Assembly: GCA_027605045.1 (NCBI GenBank) | Contig: JAQFWX010000050.1 | Location: 62,001-126,000 of the forward strand | Direction: 5' to 3' | Length of the DNA: 64,000 nucleotides | Source: Phallus indusiatus | Taxonomy: Eukaryota > Basidiomycota > Agaricomycetes > Phallales > Phallaceae | In this document: positions 36,857-47,641 of the stretch, one piece after another | Numbering within the stretch: position 1 is the first letter of the stretch | How the letters are laid out: each line of letters starts with the position of its first letter | Made by a program: the position numbers and the translations under genes | Notes under the pieces: generated by a model | What the model saw: the letters and a program-made list of their open reading frames with translations, nothing else | What the model was told of the DNA's origin: nothing | The model's database searches: none

Positions 36857-38762
36857 ATGACTCTTTCCCAGCTTCGCCACCTTGTGAACGTCCTAAACGA
36901 CTCCCTCGAGGTATTGGAACAGACATGCGAGAAGAATAAAACTTCTGTTCCAGATCTAGACCAACCGTTTCAACCCTGTAGCGAAATATTTAGGGAAGAT
37001 GCAAACGCAGCTCAAGCAACGAGTATCATCGCTGCTACAGCGTTGCATATATGTGACATCGTCAATCCGCCCGTAAAGTCTCTTTTTGAGGTCATAGGAG
37101 GAGTAAGTTATGGTAGTAATGTTTTTAGTTTCTTCTCTGAGTTATCTGTATAGCCCATGAAAGCCGCCGCCCTCCGTGTTTGCCTAGAGTCACATGTGGC
37201 TGAAGTCCTTCGAGAGGCTGGGTCACAGGTCTGTCGCTCATATCTGTAATTTTATCCATTCAGCTGATAGCACACATATACAGGGGCTTCATGTGAATGA
37301 CATAGCCGCGAGATGTGGACAGGACCCTGCCAAACTCAGTGAGGAACCTCCGGTCTATCATATTCGATCGTTGTTTCAATGACTCTTTCAGGTCGTTGTC
37401 TCCGTTACTTGGCGACATATCACGTTTTCAAAGAAATAACTCCCGATGTTTTTACTCATACGCGAATCTCTTCTTTATTGGATACTGGAAAATGTGTTGA
37501 AGATCTTCTTTCTCAGTACGTTTATCTTCCCAGTTCAATTATACTCACCAAGTCATCGTTAAATTGCAGGCCAGATAAAAAGCACCAAGATACCTCTGGG
37601 TTGATAGCTTTAGCAGCTACTTTGCAAGTGATTCATTGACTTCGCGATCAAGTTTGTATTCAACCTGCATACCTGCACACCCCTATATAGACTCGACGAA
37701 AGCACTAAATCAGCTGCATATCTTTGGGAGGTTCTCTCCGATCCCGATACCGTTAAATCTAACGAACCTTCGAAGGCGGCCTTTGCTAAATATGTTGGAC
37801 AGGGAAAAACTCTTTGGGAATATCATGCTGAACCGGAACAGGCATTCAGAAACAGCAGGTTCAATATTGGTATGCATGGTATCCAAAAACTGCAGCCTCC
37901 TGATGTCATACTTTCTGGTGTGTCAAATATCATTGATCGGTAATGCATGTCGGTTTGACAATGCCTAGTATATGATTGGAAAAGCGTCCCGGCGGGCGCT
38001 GTCATTGTTGACGTCGGAGGCGGCGTAGGGACTACACAGTTATGTTTAGCTAGAGACTTCCCACATTTCACAATTATCATCCAAGACAGACCAAATGTTA
38101 TTCAAGAAGGGGTGAAGGTAAATGCCACAGAATACTCCTGACAGGTGACGGTAGCTCAATTATATCAGATGTGGCGCGAACGAAACCCCGATGCGTTACA
38201 ATCCGGCAGAGTAATATTTGAAGGTGAGATATCGTGGTATACTGGTAAACAGACGGAGGCCTGATATCTATTGAAAAAAGCGCATGACTTTTTTGGACCC
38301 CAACCGAAACGAGACGTTTCCTTCTTTTTCCTCAAACAAATTCTACACGATTGGCCCGACGATTATTGTTGCAAAATTTTGACACAATTACGAAAAGCCG
38401 CCACCTCAGCGACGAAGCTTCTGTCAATGGACACTGTAATACCATATTCCTGTCGGGACAATTCCTCATATTCATTTCCCGGTGCCACTCCCGAGGAAGC
38501 ACCCTCTCCACTCCTAGCCAACTGGGGGCCAATAAATGCAAACGGATACCGTGCTGACATGACTGTTTGTATTCAACTGGAGAATATTTGATTTGCAAGC
38601 TAATCTGATAATTAGATGTTGGTTCTTTTCAATGCGAAGGAAAGAACTGTAGGTGACGCTTTCAGTCTTTTTGAGAAGTGCGGCTGGAGAATAGTCGAAA
38701 TACATCGTCAACAAGGAGCACAAGGCACATTTTTGCAATGTCTAGAAGCTGACCCCATCTGA
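36857..38762 (+). CDS. SAM-dependent O-methyltransferase (COMT/Methyltransf_2 type), 471 residues
   Basis: Ten exons join in frame: 36857-37102, 37154-37228, 37284-37338, 37392-37515, 37570-37623, 37691-37917, 37969-38117, 38169-38223, 38281-38564 and 38616-38762. It transfers a methyl group from S-adenosylmethionine to a hydroxyl of a small aromatic or polyketide. The N-terminal winged-helix dimerisation part includes [18 protein letters not shown] and [11 protein letters not shown]. The SAM site is [12 protein letters not shown] (D275 to G279). The catalytic motif is LHDWPDD with His351 as likely base. Near the end is [11 protein letters not shown]. Intron 5 (37624-37690) begins GC: only TT/GCAAGT keeps the frame into [15 protein letters not shown]. 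Lying between two P450 genes, it probably methylates a hydroxylated product. The start is the first in-frame ATG. Confidence 0.88.
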
Positions 38763-39331
38763 AGTAATAGTTTTGTAGCTTAGACAGCAATAGATGGCCT
38801 GTTTTATCTAATTTACTGCGACTGACAAAGCATTACATTCTCTGCTCCAATTTTGCTTTTATCCCTTGAAAAAAACGCTACACAGGATTTGAATTATCCG
38901 ATACGGAATACGGTAGCTAGCTGTAAATACCTGGCTGACTCAGCGCGGCGGTAACCGTAGCCTGTCGGCTTGCGCGCTAAGCGCATCAGACACATGTCCT
39001 TTGCTGGGCTTTTTCTTGCCTTAAACTCGCTACGAAGCGTATCCAGTCCTTGTCCTGTCTACTTTACTTACATTATCCCTCAAGTTGTCAGTAGATCGTT
39101 TGTTTCAAGGGTTTAGACAATCCCTGAGCCGGCTGAGAATTTTATTATACAGTGATCTTCGAAATAAGTACAAGTCTACTGAATCATTCGTACGGAGCTG
39201 ATGACATCCAGCGCGCCATTTAATTCGTTTCGGTCATAAACAAATGTTTCAAAAACTACATGCAAAGAGGCGCTGCGGAACGTGCGTAGGATCAAGGAAG
39301 TCCGAAGTGAACTATTGCTCATGACAGTAAA
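38763..39331. other. Intergenic, convergent 3' ends of OMT and P450 copy 2
   Basis: No gene. The part next to the P450 stop resembles the 3' flank of copy 1. Confidence 0.5.
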
Positions 39332-41264
39332 TTACACAGAACGGCGTTTCATTCCAACCCTTGTACTAAGCGGCTTCCGTAGAAATCCTTCTCGGGTTTT
39401 GAGCTGCCGAGGAAGTCAAACACTAAACTAAATTAATGGAAGGTAGCATAAAGTGCTTACGGGCTCATCTGACTCCAAAACGAACTCATATCGTTTAAAC
39501 ATGGTCGATATGATAATGAACAGTTCTAATATAGCCAGGTTTTTTCCTACACAAGCTCTTTGCAAAGCATGCTCATTGATTATATATTTTTAAGGGCGAG
39601 ATACAAGATTAATCCTTACCTCGGACCGACTGAAAACGGGTTGAAGGTCTTCTGGATCAGGCTGGCTTCTCGTTCAAACCATCGTTCCGGCCGATACTCT
39701 TCGATATCGTCACCCCAGACCTTGGTGTTTCTATGAATTGTGTAACTTGGAACGCTAACGATAGTCCCTTCTTTGAAATGCCTTCCACTTATGTCCAAGC
39801 CACCTTCTCCGACAACTCGAGGAAGACCCATGGAAGATGTTGAAAGGAGACGAAGTCCTTCGTTGATACACGCTTCCAGGTATTTGAGCTTCTTGACCGA
39901 TTCATATTGTATAACATCCTCTTCCAGGCCTAGAGCTGAGTCTAACTCGACCTGTAACTTCTTCTGCACCCTGGGATTTTGTAAGAGGAAAAATATGATC
40001 CCGGCTGACGAACTATTTCATAACAATCAGTCAAAAACAACATCGACTTGTCAAGTGGAAACACTACAAACTTTGAGATAGTGTCACTGCCGGCAACGAG
40101 TTGGGTGAGCGCCTCGGAAATCAATTCTTCTTTGCCCATCGGATTTCCATCTTCATCTTTTCCTTCCATTAGTTTCGAAAGTAAATCATCACGATCAGTG
40201 GGGTTTGCCTCTGCTAAACGTGTTTCTACTCTGGCAATAGCTATGCCAGCCAAGTGTTTTACCGCTTTCTGACCTCGAGAATACCAGGGAAGTCTATGAA
40301 TATGAGGCCGAAGCCAAAGTGGAAGAACGCCTATTGAGGCAGAGAAATCTCCTCGAGAGTTAAGGATCTGTATAGCTGGAATATGAATAACCTTCAATGG
40401 TGCACCCGGTTCGGTCACCGCGACCGGGGCGAGATCCTTTGCAGCATCGAGCATTCCGAATGGCGCTCCGAACGCCAGATCACCGATAATGTCGAGAGCA
40501 AGGTAACTGCACCATGGGAGCACGTCGAACCGGACTCGTCCATCGCGGCCAACCCAGCCGCCTTCACCTTCTGTTCCACAGATTCCCTTGACGCCGCCTT
40601 CGCATAGTTTGTCCCACTGTTTGATCAGTTTCATTAAACCCATTCTAGCATGGTTCTCGAACGCGGACACGTTTTTTGGTGAAAACATATGAGCGACCAT
40701 CTTCTGCTTGCGTGTATGGTCTGCACGGGACCTAGTACTAAAGAGACCTCGACGAATGAAGACGAAAGAGTCGTAATAATCACTCTATCGAATTGATTAG
40801 GGCTGTGCGCTGTTAATTTGGTAAGTCTTTTTTCTATACCTTTGTCGTACCGGTTCCATGACCGTATACGATATGTAGGGCTTCAGGATCACTAATGGAT
40901 ACATGGTTTGGTGCGATACGGGCGAATTTACCTAGGATAGGAATTAAAATGCCACAAAATAGGAAACAGCACTAGTTGGGGTTAACTGACCGACTTTCTG
41001 ATGAAGATTATGGACAATCTCGGACCTGTGTCCGCGAGCTGTTTGGTACCCGAGCCAAGTGTCGGACAAGGAGGCCAGTTTGGGTCCTGGGGTATCACGG
41101 ATACCGTGCTCGTCCATCCACCATGCTACCAGATGGTACAATGGTATAGCAAGAGCTAATATAATAATCGCTATCCCGGAGAGAAAAGAGTAATTCTGTA
41201 AATTATTCAACAGCGACGTCAAGGAGATCATTTGTCGTTGATCCAAACCCGTTTTGAGCGTCAT
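39332..41264 (-). CDS. Cytochrome P450, CYP53-like, copy 2, 546 residues
   Basis: Six minus-strand exons join in frame: 40991-41264, 40840-40931, 40072-40784, 39620-40012, 39461-39557 and 39332-39403. Exons 2 to 6 have exactly the same lengths as in copy 1 (92, 713, 393, 97, 72). The haem Cys is residue 493. AGSDT, EGLR, RPERW and the haem loop are all kept, so it looks functional. Over about 210 residues of exon 3 I count only four changes from copy 1, but the first 55 codons are strongly diverged (MTLKTGLDQRQMISL versus MAFKILKPGLEPRH) while still giving a membrane helix. A different anchor could alter membrane placement rather than chemistry. It sits about 1 kb from the LINE insertion. Confidence 0.88.
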
Positions 41265-42275
41265 TATGCTTGTTGAGTAAGAAGGATTCTGTACAAGACT
41301 TACGGGAAGGTAATACGACTTGTGCGGATTTTGGAAAGTTACATTGAAGTTATATATCGATAGGTATATCTGGAATCGCTGACCCCAACTGGCGCGATTT
41401 GGAGACCACGATTGGAAAGAAAATCTGAATTGGTTAAGAAGCGGAACAAGTTCTCGCTGGATTATTTTGGATTTGTTTTGCTCGTCTATTACCCAAATCA
41501 AACTTTTCCGATATATGAATTTACTGGGCCGGATTCATTTAATGGTTTGGGCACTTCTTCCTCTACATCCTTCTTAGTTAGAATAACCGTCATGCTCTCA
41601 TGAATTATCAGTTGTGTTTTCAGGTACTAGTAGTAGGTTTGTCTTATCACTATGGTCTTTGTCAACAGCGAGCTGACGTGACAACAGAATACGCATAGCA
41701 ATTATCGTCCGTTGAGACCTGAAGATGAGAAAAGCGGGAAAATTGTGATAGGTTCATGAATATTTTTAAAGTTTGCATATTCTGAAGCAGTTTAAGTATC
41801 CAATTAACCGCATGACCTAGTAAGGGATGAAAACTTTAACTTTAATTCACCCGAAAAAGCAGCGTATTAGTACTAACTTGTGGCCTTCGCCGTTAGTCAC
41901 TGTTTGCCAACCTTGAACTTAATTGACCTCACATTCGGTAATAAGTGTGCATAAACCTTCTCTAACATTTGCATCGAATTTGACCATAAAATTCTCTCCG
42001 ATGTGCGCGGCACGTGCATACTTCCGCCGCTATCAGTGCGCTCTATCTTAGAGTACTGGAATAGCTTGAGTCATTCCCTGGCCCCAAATGACCTTCGTCC
42101 ACATCGATCGGGAAAACTGCGAAAATAATAATAATATTTTCACAATTACAATCCAAAGACATGTTTTTACTCTGTCGTCGTTGAGATTTATTTATCTTAC
42201 CACCAGGACCTTCCATCAGAATTCACTGACATTATACATTATGGTTTATCCGAACCTCCTTTAATTCACATTTTC
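41265..42275. other. Intergenic, upstream of P450 copy 2
   Basis: No gene recognised. It holds the presumed P450 copy 2 promoter and ends at the left target duplication of the LINE (42276-42287). Confidence 0.45.
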
Positions 42276-42484
42276 TATTGACACGGTGATGATGATTAAT
42301 CAGGTTTATTGTCTATAGGGTCGCCCCCGGTCAGACATTATACAATATATGTAATCTAAGTATGTTCGTATATTGTAAATTAATTCTAAAACATCTGTTC
42401 CCGTTACCGGGATATGGCCAGTCCTTCAAGAAGGTGCTTCAGCCGTGTGATTTTGGGTTTGAGGGTAAATGATAAGAAGGGTGT

Positions 42485-43720
42485 CTAGCGTCTTGTTCGG
42501 GTTCTTTTGTTCTTCTTTGCTTTTCTGGCATGCGTAGGATTTCCGGTTGCAAGTGCGCCGAATTGTTGAGCTAGGCGCTCTGTGCTATCGAGAAAGGTCC
42601 AGAGGGCGTTGAGGCTTCTCTCGTTGTTGAGCAAGCCGCGCAGGTTGAATAGGTAGTATGGGAGGGTTTTCCGCATGACGCCTCTGGCTGTTCGATGTGC
42701 CGGGCAGTGTAAGAGAAAGTGGATGACTGTTTCGTTTCTCTCCGCGCACTTTGGGCAAGTAGGAGATTCAGACCGTTGAATACGGTGTAGGTGCGCGTTG
42801 AGGGGAGCGTGGCCCGTGCGTAATTGAATGAGTGTGCTGGCGCGTCTTCTTTCGAGTTCGCGTGACATCTTCCAGAAGTGCCGTGATGGCGCACTTTCAT
42901 CGATGGCTCTCAGGCGTCTGTATCTCTCTGTGCGACGGAAAGAGATGGTGTGTTGTTCAGCCAGTGATTTCCTGTATGTCTCTTTCAGTGTGGTTACACT
43001 TCTTGGTAGGTCTTGCTTCAACTGTTCAGGCAAAGTGTTGATGTGCGAAACTTCGTCCCTAGTTGCACCCTTCGCCTTCTGATCTGCCTTCTCGTTGCCC
43101 TCGATGCCAGTGTGTCCCGGTACCCAGCGCAGCGTCAGCTGAATGTTTGGCTTCTGTTGGCGGAGGACTTCGAACTGCTGGCTGATTATTTCCACAATGT
43201 GATGCCCGGGTCTGGGCTGTCTGCTGGTGCAAGCCAATATCGCCGCCTTGTTGTCTAGGGCGATGGTTGCCTTTTCAACATTCATTTGACCTATAGCATG
43301 CATTCCCAGGCTGATTCCTACCAATTCCGCCTCAAACACAGTGTGATCTGTGTCCTTTCCGAGTTTGTAGCTCCAGCTTGCAATTTCGACGCCGTCCATG
43401 TAAGAAACCGCGGCTGCTCCCACATTGCCTCCAGTTGCTGATCCGTCCGTGTAGACTGTCAACGCGTTTGGTTCTGCGGCATCTACAGCTTTCCCTTCAT
43501 CAACGTTCTTGGCTATGTTAATGTGAAAGCCGTGGTGCCATGTCGGATGCTTGCGCAAGGTCTCGACCTGTTCAGTGTGCTCTTCGTCCCATCCAAATGC
43601 ACATCTCAGGGCTTCTATTGGTGTGGGGTGGGCTTTCCGGTGTTGTACCTTTGTTTGCGCATCTTCGTGTAGGGGATGATGTGATGGTAAGCTGATTAAC
43701 CTTGCGGCTTCCTCTGACAC
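42485..43720 (-). CDS. LINE ORF2 part 2: RNase H and CCHC knuckle, out of frame with the RT part
   Basis: Open frame of 411 codons overlapping the end of the RT frame by 25 bases in another phase. It starts at a GTG, so it is a continuation rather than an independent gene. RNase H is at about 86-220: VYTDGSA (D92), FEAELVG, ALDNKAA (D156), then WVPGHTGIEGNEKAD, so the DEDD set looks complete. A zinc knuckle of the type CPKC-x8-H-x4-C follows (CPKCAERNETVIHFLLHC). The tail is very basic (KKNKRTRTRR). Relative to intact relatives the two parts should be one protein, so either a 1-nt loss near 43715-43722 or a -1 frameshift separates them. Confidence 0.85.
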   Translation of the reverse strand: MSEEAARLISLPSHHPLHEDAQTKVQHRKAHPTPIEALRCAFGWDEEHTEQVETLRKHPTWHHGFHINIAKNVDEGKAVDAAEPNALTVYTDGSATGGNVGAAAVSYMDGVEIASWSYKLGKDTDHTVFEAELVGISLGMHAIGQMNVEKATIALDNKAAILACTSRQPRPGHHIVEIISQQFEVLRQQKPNIQLTLRWVPGHTGIEGNEKADQKAKGATRDEVSHINTLPEQLKQDLPRSVTTLKETYRKSLAEQHTISFRRTERYRRLRAIDESAPSRHFWKMSRELERRRASTLIQLRTGHAPLNAHLHRIQRSESPTCPKCAERNETVIHFLLHCPAHRTARGVMRKTLPYYLFNLRGLLNNERSLNALWTFLDSTERLAQQFGALATGNPTHARKAKKNKRTRTRR

Positions 43721-46155
43721 ATCTCATTCAATAAAAGGTGCGCGGGTAGAATGTCTGCGTGGACATGTAGGGATTCCGTTGGTGTAGTTTTCATGGCTCC
43801 TGTTGTGGCTAGTGCTGCCGCTCTCTGTATGCGCTCAAGTTTCCTTGCAAATCCGACTGATCCAGTAAGTCTTTTGGCGTTCGGTTTCTTGTGAACAGGC
43901 TGACACCAGACGCTGGCTGCATATAGAACTCTCGGGACGACGACTGCTTTATATAGGCGTTTCACGTAGGTGGGTGCTGTTCCGTGCTTCACTCTTGCAA
44001 TTCGGCGTAGTTGCATCGCCCAGTCCAGACCCTTTGCATAAGCATGCTCTTGTTGTTCCTTGAAGCGGAGCTCCTGGTCAAGTATGATTCCCAGATATTT
44101 GACTGTTGTGGATGGTTTCACTTCTTGGTCGCGGAGTGTTAGCTTGGGCCTCCGGATTGGTTGTTTGCGCTTCTTGCGCTGCCGACGTCTTGAGAAACCA
44201 ACTAACTTGAGTTTTGACAGCTCGAAGGTTGATGTGTGGGCTTCTGCCCACTCGCGTGCTCCTCCAGGGCCGTCAAACATGCGTTTGAGTCTCTGATTGG
44301 CCTTGTGGAAGTCCTTAGCAGCTACCAGGTATGCCACGTCATCTGCGAAGCCTGTACCCAGCTCATTGCGTCCTGTTTTTGGTACCTCTACAAGGGGCGT
44401 GTTGTAGACCTCGTAACAAAACATGGAGGATGGTGCTCCTTGGTCGCAGCCATTTTCAATTGGTAAGGGGTCCGATACATAGTCGTCGAAGGTGAGTTGG
44501 GTAACTCGTCCGTTCAGCGTTTCCGAAATGTAATCAGTGTACTCTAGGGGTACACCTCTCATCCGCATGTTGTGTATCAGGCGTCCTGGGGTGACACTCG
44601 GAAATGCAGCTTTAACGTCGAGAAAGAAACCTGCTACCACTAGCCCTCTTCGCCATGCCTTTTTGATGAAGCCTACAACCCTGTGGAGTGCGTCCACTGT
44701 GGAACGACCATTGCGGCCACCATACTGTTCATGCGCAAGTATGTGGTGCTTCTCTGCTTGGTGTAGAAGGGTTTCCGTTACACACGCTGATAAGATTTTT
44801 GGCAGGGTTTTTCCTAGTGTGATAGGTCGGTATGCATTCGGGTTGGCATAGTTCGGTCGGCCTGGTTTTCGAAGAACTATTACCATGGATTTCTTCCAGT
44901 GGGCAGGGTAAGTTTTAAGCTCAATCATGGCATTGAACACCGGCACTAGGTATGGTATTAGAAGGTCGGCGCATTCTTTGACAACTGCATTCGGAAAGTC
45001 GTCTGGGCCCACTGCTTTGTGTGGTTTCAGCTTCCTGATTATGCGGCTGACCTGTTCGTCTGTGATGGGCTCGAAGGTGAATTTGGGGTCAGGGTATGTG
45101 CGTTCCTCCTCTGGTATGGTTATTGGGCTCAGCTTCGGAAAGAAGGTATTGGACAGCACTTCTGCCTTCTCTGCATCGGTTTGGACGGTGACAGTGTTGC
45201 CAGGGCCTGTTTGTTTTTCAAGTGGTGGTATTCGCGGTCTAGTCCCGTCTGTTGGAGGACTTGATATCAGGTAGTTGGCTTTCCAGACATCCGTCTCATC
45301 CATTCTCTCTAACCATTCTCTCCAGTGGTCCGATTGAGCTTTTGCTATCAGCTTCGGGTATTCGTTTCGTGCCTTCCGGTATTGACAGTGGGCTGGGTCA
45401 CTTGGTGTATGTCGCCGCTGAAGGTGAATGCGGGTGAGTTTGCGGAGCTTCTGACGTGCCTTGGTCAGGTCTTCGTTCCACCAGCGTTTGGAGTGGATAG
45501 TGATTTGCAGGTCTGGAACATGTTCTTGGATTGTGGCCTGGATTGCTGACTCAATGTGCCGCACAGTTTCTTGTAGGTCCTCTGCGGTGGTTATGGGTAG
45601 GACGGGTTCGGTTGTGAGTCTTCCCTTGAGTTCCATGTGGAAGTCTTCCCAGTTGACTTTGCGGTAGTTCTTGCGGGATCGGGGTGTGGAGCGCTGGGTG
45701 GTTATTGCGACATTGGTCAGGATTGGGTAGTGATCCGTGGAGGCAGGTCTTAGGGTGGGTGCTGTGTTGCACTGTGTGATCTCATTGAGCACTTTTGCTG
45801 AGCAGAAGACGTTGTCCGGTCTAGTTTCATTCTTTGTGGCCATGGCTTCAAGTGTTGGGATGTCCTTTGGGAGTGCCATGCGCATGTCATATTCACTGAT
45901 GAGGTCCAAGAGCTTCTGTGCGCGGTCAAGGTTTGCTGAGGTGAAGAGGTGTCGGTTCCGCTCCTCATCCCACATTGGGTGGTGTCGGTTGAAGTCGCCC
46001 AACCACAAGCTGCGTAAGTCTTCCTTCAGTACCAAGGTGCTTTGCTTGTGCTTGCGTAGTGATCTGTTTAGGTCATCCTCCTCATCCATTAGGACCCGGC
46101 GGCCTCCTGGCAGGTGGGTTATTCGTAGCCCCGGCAAGCGCACTGTCTTTTGCAT
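43696..46155 (-). CDS. LINE ORF2 part 1: endonuclease C-terminal half plus reverse transcriptase
   Basis: Open frame of 819 codons. Residues about 50-150 are the C-terminal half of an APE-type endonuclease: LGDFNRHHPMWD (53-56 is GDFN), TRPDNVF, and STDHYPI with the catalytic SDH-like pair at 140-142 (TDH). The reverse transcriptase follows: YRPITLGKTLPKIL, the palm motif FFLDVKAAFPSV, DQGAPSS, and the catalytic FADD at 603-606. The first ATG is a truncation by-product, not a natural start, since the upstream half of the endonuclease is missing. The frame stops at 43696-43698, where the RNase H frame begins 1 nt out of phase. Confidence 0.9.
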   Translation of the reverse strand: MQKTVRLPGLRITHLPGGRRVLMDEEDDLNRSLRKHKQSTLVLKEDLRSLWLGDFNRHHPMWDEERNRHLFTSANLDRAQKLLDLISEYDMRMALPKDIPTLEAMATKNETRPDNVFCSAKVLNEITQCNTAPTLRPASTDHYPILTNVAITTQRSTPRSRKNYRKVNWEDFHMELKGRLTTEPVLPITTAEDLQETVRHIESAIQATIQEHVPDLQITIHSKRWWNEDLTKARQKLRKLTRIHLQRRHTPSDPAHCQYRKARNEYPKLIAKAQSDHWREWLERMDETDVWKANYLISSPPTDGTRPRIPPLEKQTGPGNTVTVQTDAEKAEVLSNTFFPKLSPITIPEEERTYPDPKFTFEPITDEQVSRIIRKLKPHKAVGPDDFPNAVVKECADLLIPYLVPVFNAMIELKTYPAHWKKSMVIVLRKPGRPNYANPNAYRPITLGKTLPKILSACVTETLLHQAEKHHILAHEQYGGRNGRSTVDALHRVVGFIKKAWRRGLVVAGFFLDVKAAFPSVTPGRLIHNMRMRGVPLEYTDYISETLNGRVTQLTFDDYVSDPLPIENGCDQGAPSSMFCYEVYNTPLVEVPKTGRNELGTGFADDVAYLVAAKDFHKANQRLKRMFDGPGGAREWAEAHTSTFELSKLKLVGFSRRRQRKKRKQPIRRPKLTLRDQEVKPSTTVKYLGIILDQELRFKEQQEHAYAKGLDWAMQLRRIARVKHGTAPTYVKRLYKAVVVPRVLYAASVWCQPVHKKPNAKRLTGSVGFARKLERIQRAAALATTGAMKTTPTESLHVHADILPAHLLLNEMCQRKPQG

Positions 46156-46173
46156 ATGCTATATTGACACGGT

Positions 46174-47625
46174 TTCACTGTATACCCCTGCATTGAATTT
46201 TACTACGATCGCACACCTAATGATCACGTATTAAGTCTCCTATATCAATACCTCTGCCTAGAAGCTCGAAGTCTGAATATTAGATCACGCTACATAGGAA
46301 GTTTCATTTGGCTATAGAGATTGCCTGGGCGGCTCAAGTCTGTCCACGACCTCAGGAGCAAGTAACTAGATACTATTTACAGTAAAAAAGACGCATATAT
46401 TCATGTAAAGCAACGAGTCTCAAAATAATATTCCAACTTGCTACCGTCATGGAGTTCCGCCCAGAAGATTGATGATCTAAGATTCAGGAAGACGAATATT
46501 GAAGTTACTGGTACTTAAATGAATCAGAGGTCTAAATTCATATTATTGCTATCATATAATTCAAATATCCAAAACCGTGTCGCAAGACGAATCTTATAGT
46601 GTAATGTAGTATACATATATCCGAACCCGCCGTTGTGTTTCATGTGACTAATACCGGTGTAGTTTCGAAATATCCTTCCCGTCTTCTCCGGGTATCTCTA
46701 TGCTCAAGGTACGAATACCATGAATGATGGAATCACTGGTAAATAAATTCTTTGAATACCTTTCCGCGCTGTGTTGAGGGCGCGAACGAGGTAAAAGAAG
46801 AACCCGAGTACCGTAAAACGACCCTGCACCGGCTGCAGCAAAGCGCGGACGACAATATATGCGCCGTCAAACACTCAAAACACCGAAGATTAACGTTTAA
46901 AGACCGGAGTCGAGACCCTAGGCTGTCTGGTTGTTCCAACCAGACAGTAACCTCGTTTGGACTATCCCGGAGCTGCTAGACCATTCGGACTTGAGTTTTC
47001 TTTCTTTCTTTTACTTAGATTCAATCTTCAGCATTCAGAAATCCTTTAAAAATCTGTTCCGTCTAGTTCCTTTGTTTCATTTCCTCCATTTATCCATTTC
47101 TTTGTGTCTCTTTTGTTAGTTTCTCCATTTTGCTATTTTTCTGAAAAGACCGTCGTTCAAAAAGGGAATTAGAGTTCTGGAATTAACGGACAATTAGTTA
47201 GACTGAAAATGTATTTAAGAACGTCGTTTCGACGAAGAAAAATAAGTTCTATTTTCCCATTTTACAATTTTAAGGTCGCGTTTTCACTCAAAAAAACTCG
47301 AAATTACTTTCAAAACCTACTTTATTTCCTATTCTACAATTACCTCCTCTTATCTTACACTATTTTACTCTATTCTACTCCTTATTCACACACGCCGGCT
47401 CCCTTTCCTTCCTGATTACTCCTGAGACGCACGCTTCAGCTGTTAAGGTTGGATGTTCTTGGGACATGACAGGCTTAAGCGTGCCAAAGGCTGTCAACGA
47501 CTCGTAAAAAAGGAGACAGCAGAGTAGTGATTGGAGGAAAGATGCCGGTTGACATTGACAACAGCAACACATCATTGAGCTCCTATTTTCGGGGAGAATC
47601 CGAAGTAGAGCATTTAGCTATGTTC
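46174..47625. other. Intergenic, with a perfect hairpin and T-rich stretches
   Basis: No gene recognised. A perfect 11-bp inverted repeat lies at 46923-46947. The part from 46980 to 47420 is T-rich on the plus strand and gives only low-complexity Phe/Leu/Ser frames. Confidence 0.5.
46923..46947. repeat. Perfect 11-bp inverted repeat, 3-nt loop
   Basis: CTGTCTGGTTG (46923-46933), TTC, CAACCAGACAG (46937-46947). It could form a cruciform or RNA hairpin. There is no T-run after it and it is not next to a gene end. Confidence 0.85.
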
Positions 47626-47641
47626 AAAAGGTGCATATTCA

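Larger units (their letters stand above)
32192..41264. other. Candidate aromatic-modification cluster: P450, O-methyltransferase, P450
   Basis: Two CYP53-like genes on the minus strand flank a plus-strand O-methyltransferase. Hydroxylation followed by O-methylation is a common pair of steps on benzoate or phenol derivatives. No backbone synthase, transporter or regulator is seen in the window, so this is either a detoxification pair or a fragment of a metabolic cluster. Inference from gene identity and position. Confidence 0.5.
42288..46161 (-). mobile_element. Non-LTR retrotransposon (LINE, Tad/I-like), 5'-truncated, with 12-bp target duplication
   Basis: The element lies on the minus strand. 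The 12-mer TATTGACACGGT occurs at 42276-42287 and again at 46162-46173, exactly bracketing the element, which is a target site duplication. Read on its own strand, the element starts inside an endonuclease domain, continues through reverse transcriptase, RNase H and a CCHC knuckle, and ends in a short 3' UTR with an ATCATC tail (plus-strand GATGATGATT from 42288). The loss of ORF1 and most of the endonuclease is the usual result of incomplete target-primed reverse transcription. The reading frames are almost intact, so insertion is recent. Confidence 0.93.

Noticed and set aside
32192..41264. The two P450 segments as long terminal repeats of one element
   Set aside because: They encode spliced, intact P450s in the same orientation, lack TG...CA ends, and enclose a normal O-methyltransferase gene. 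This is a segmental duplication.
45737..46234. 165-codon plus-strand frame opposite the LINE
   Set aside because: Antisense shadow of the endonuclease/RT coding strand, extending past the element end into flanking DNA.
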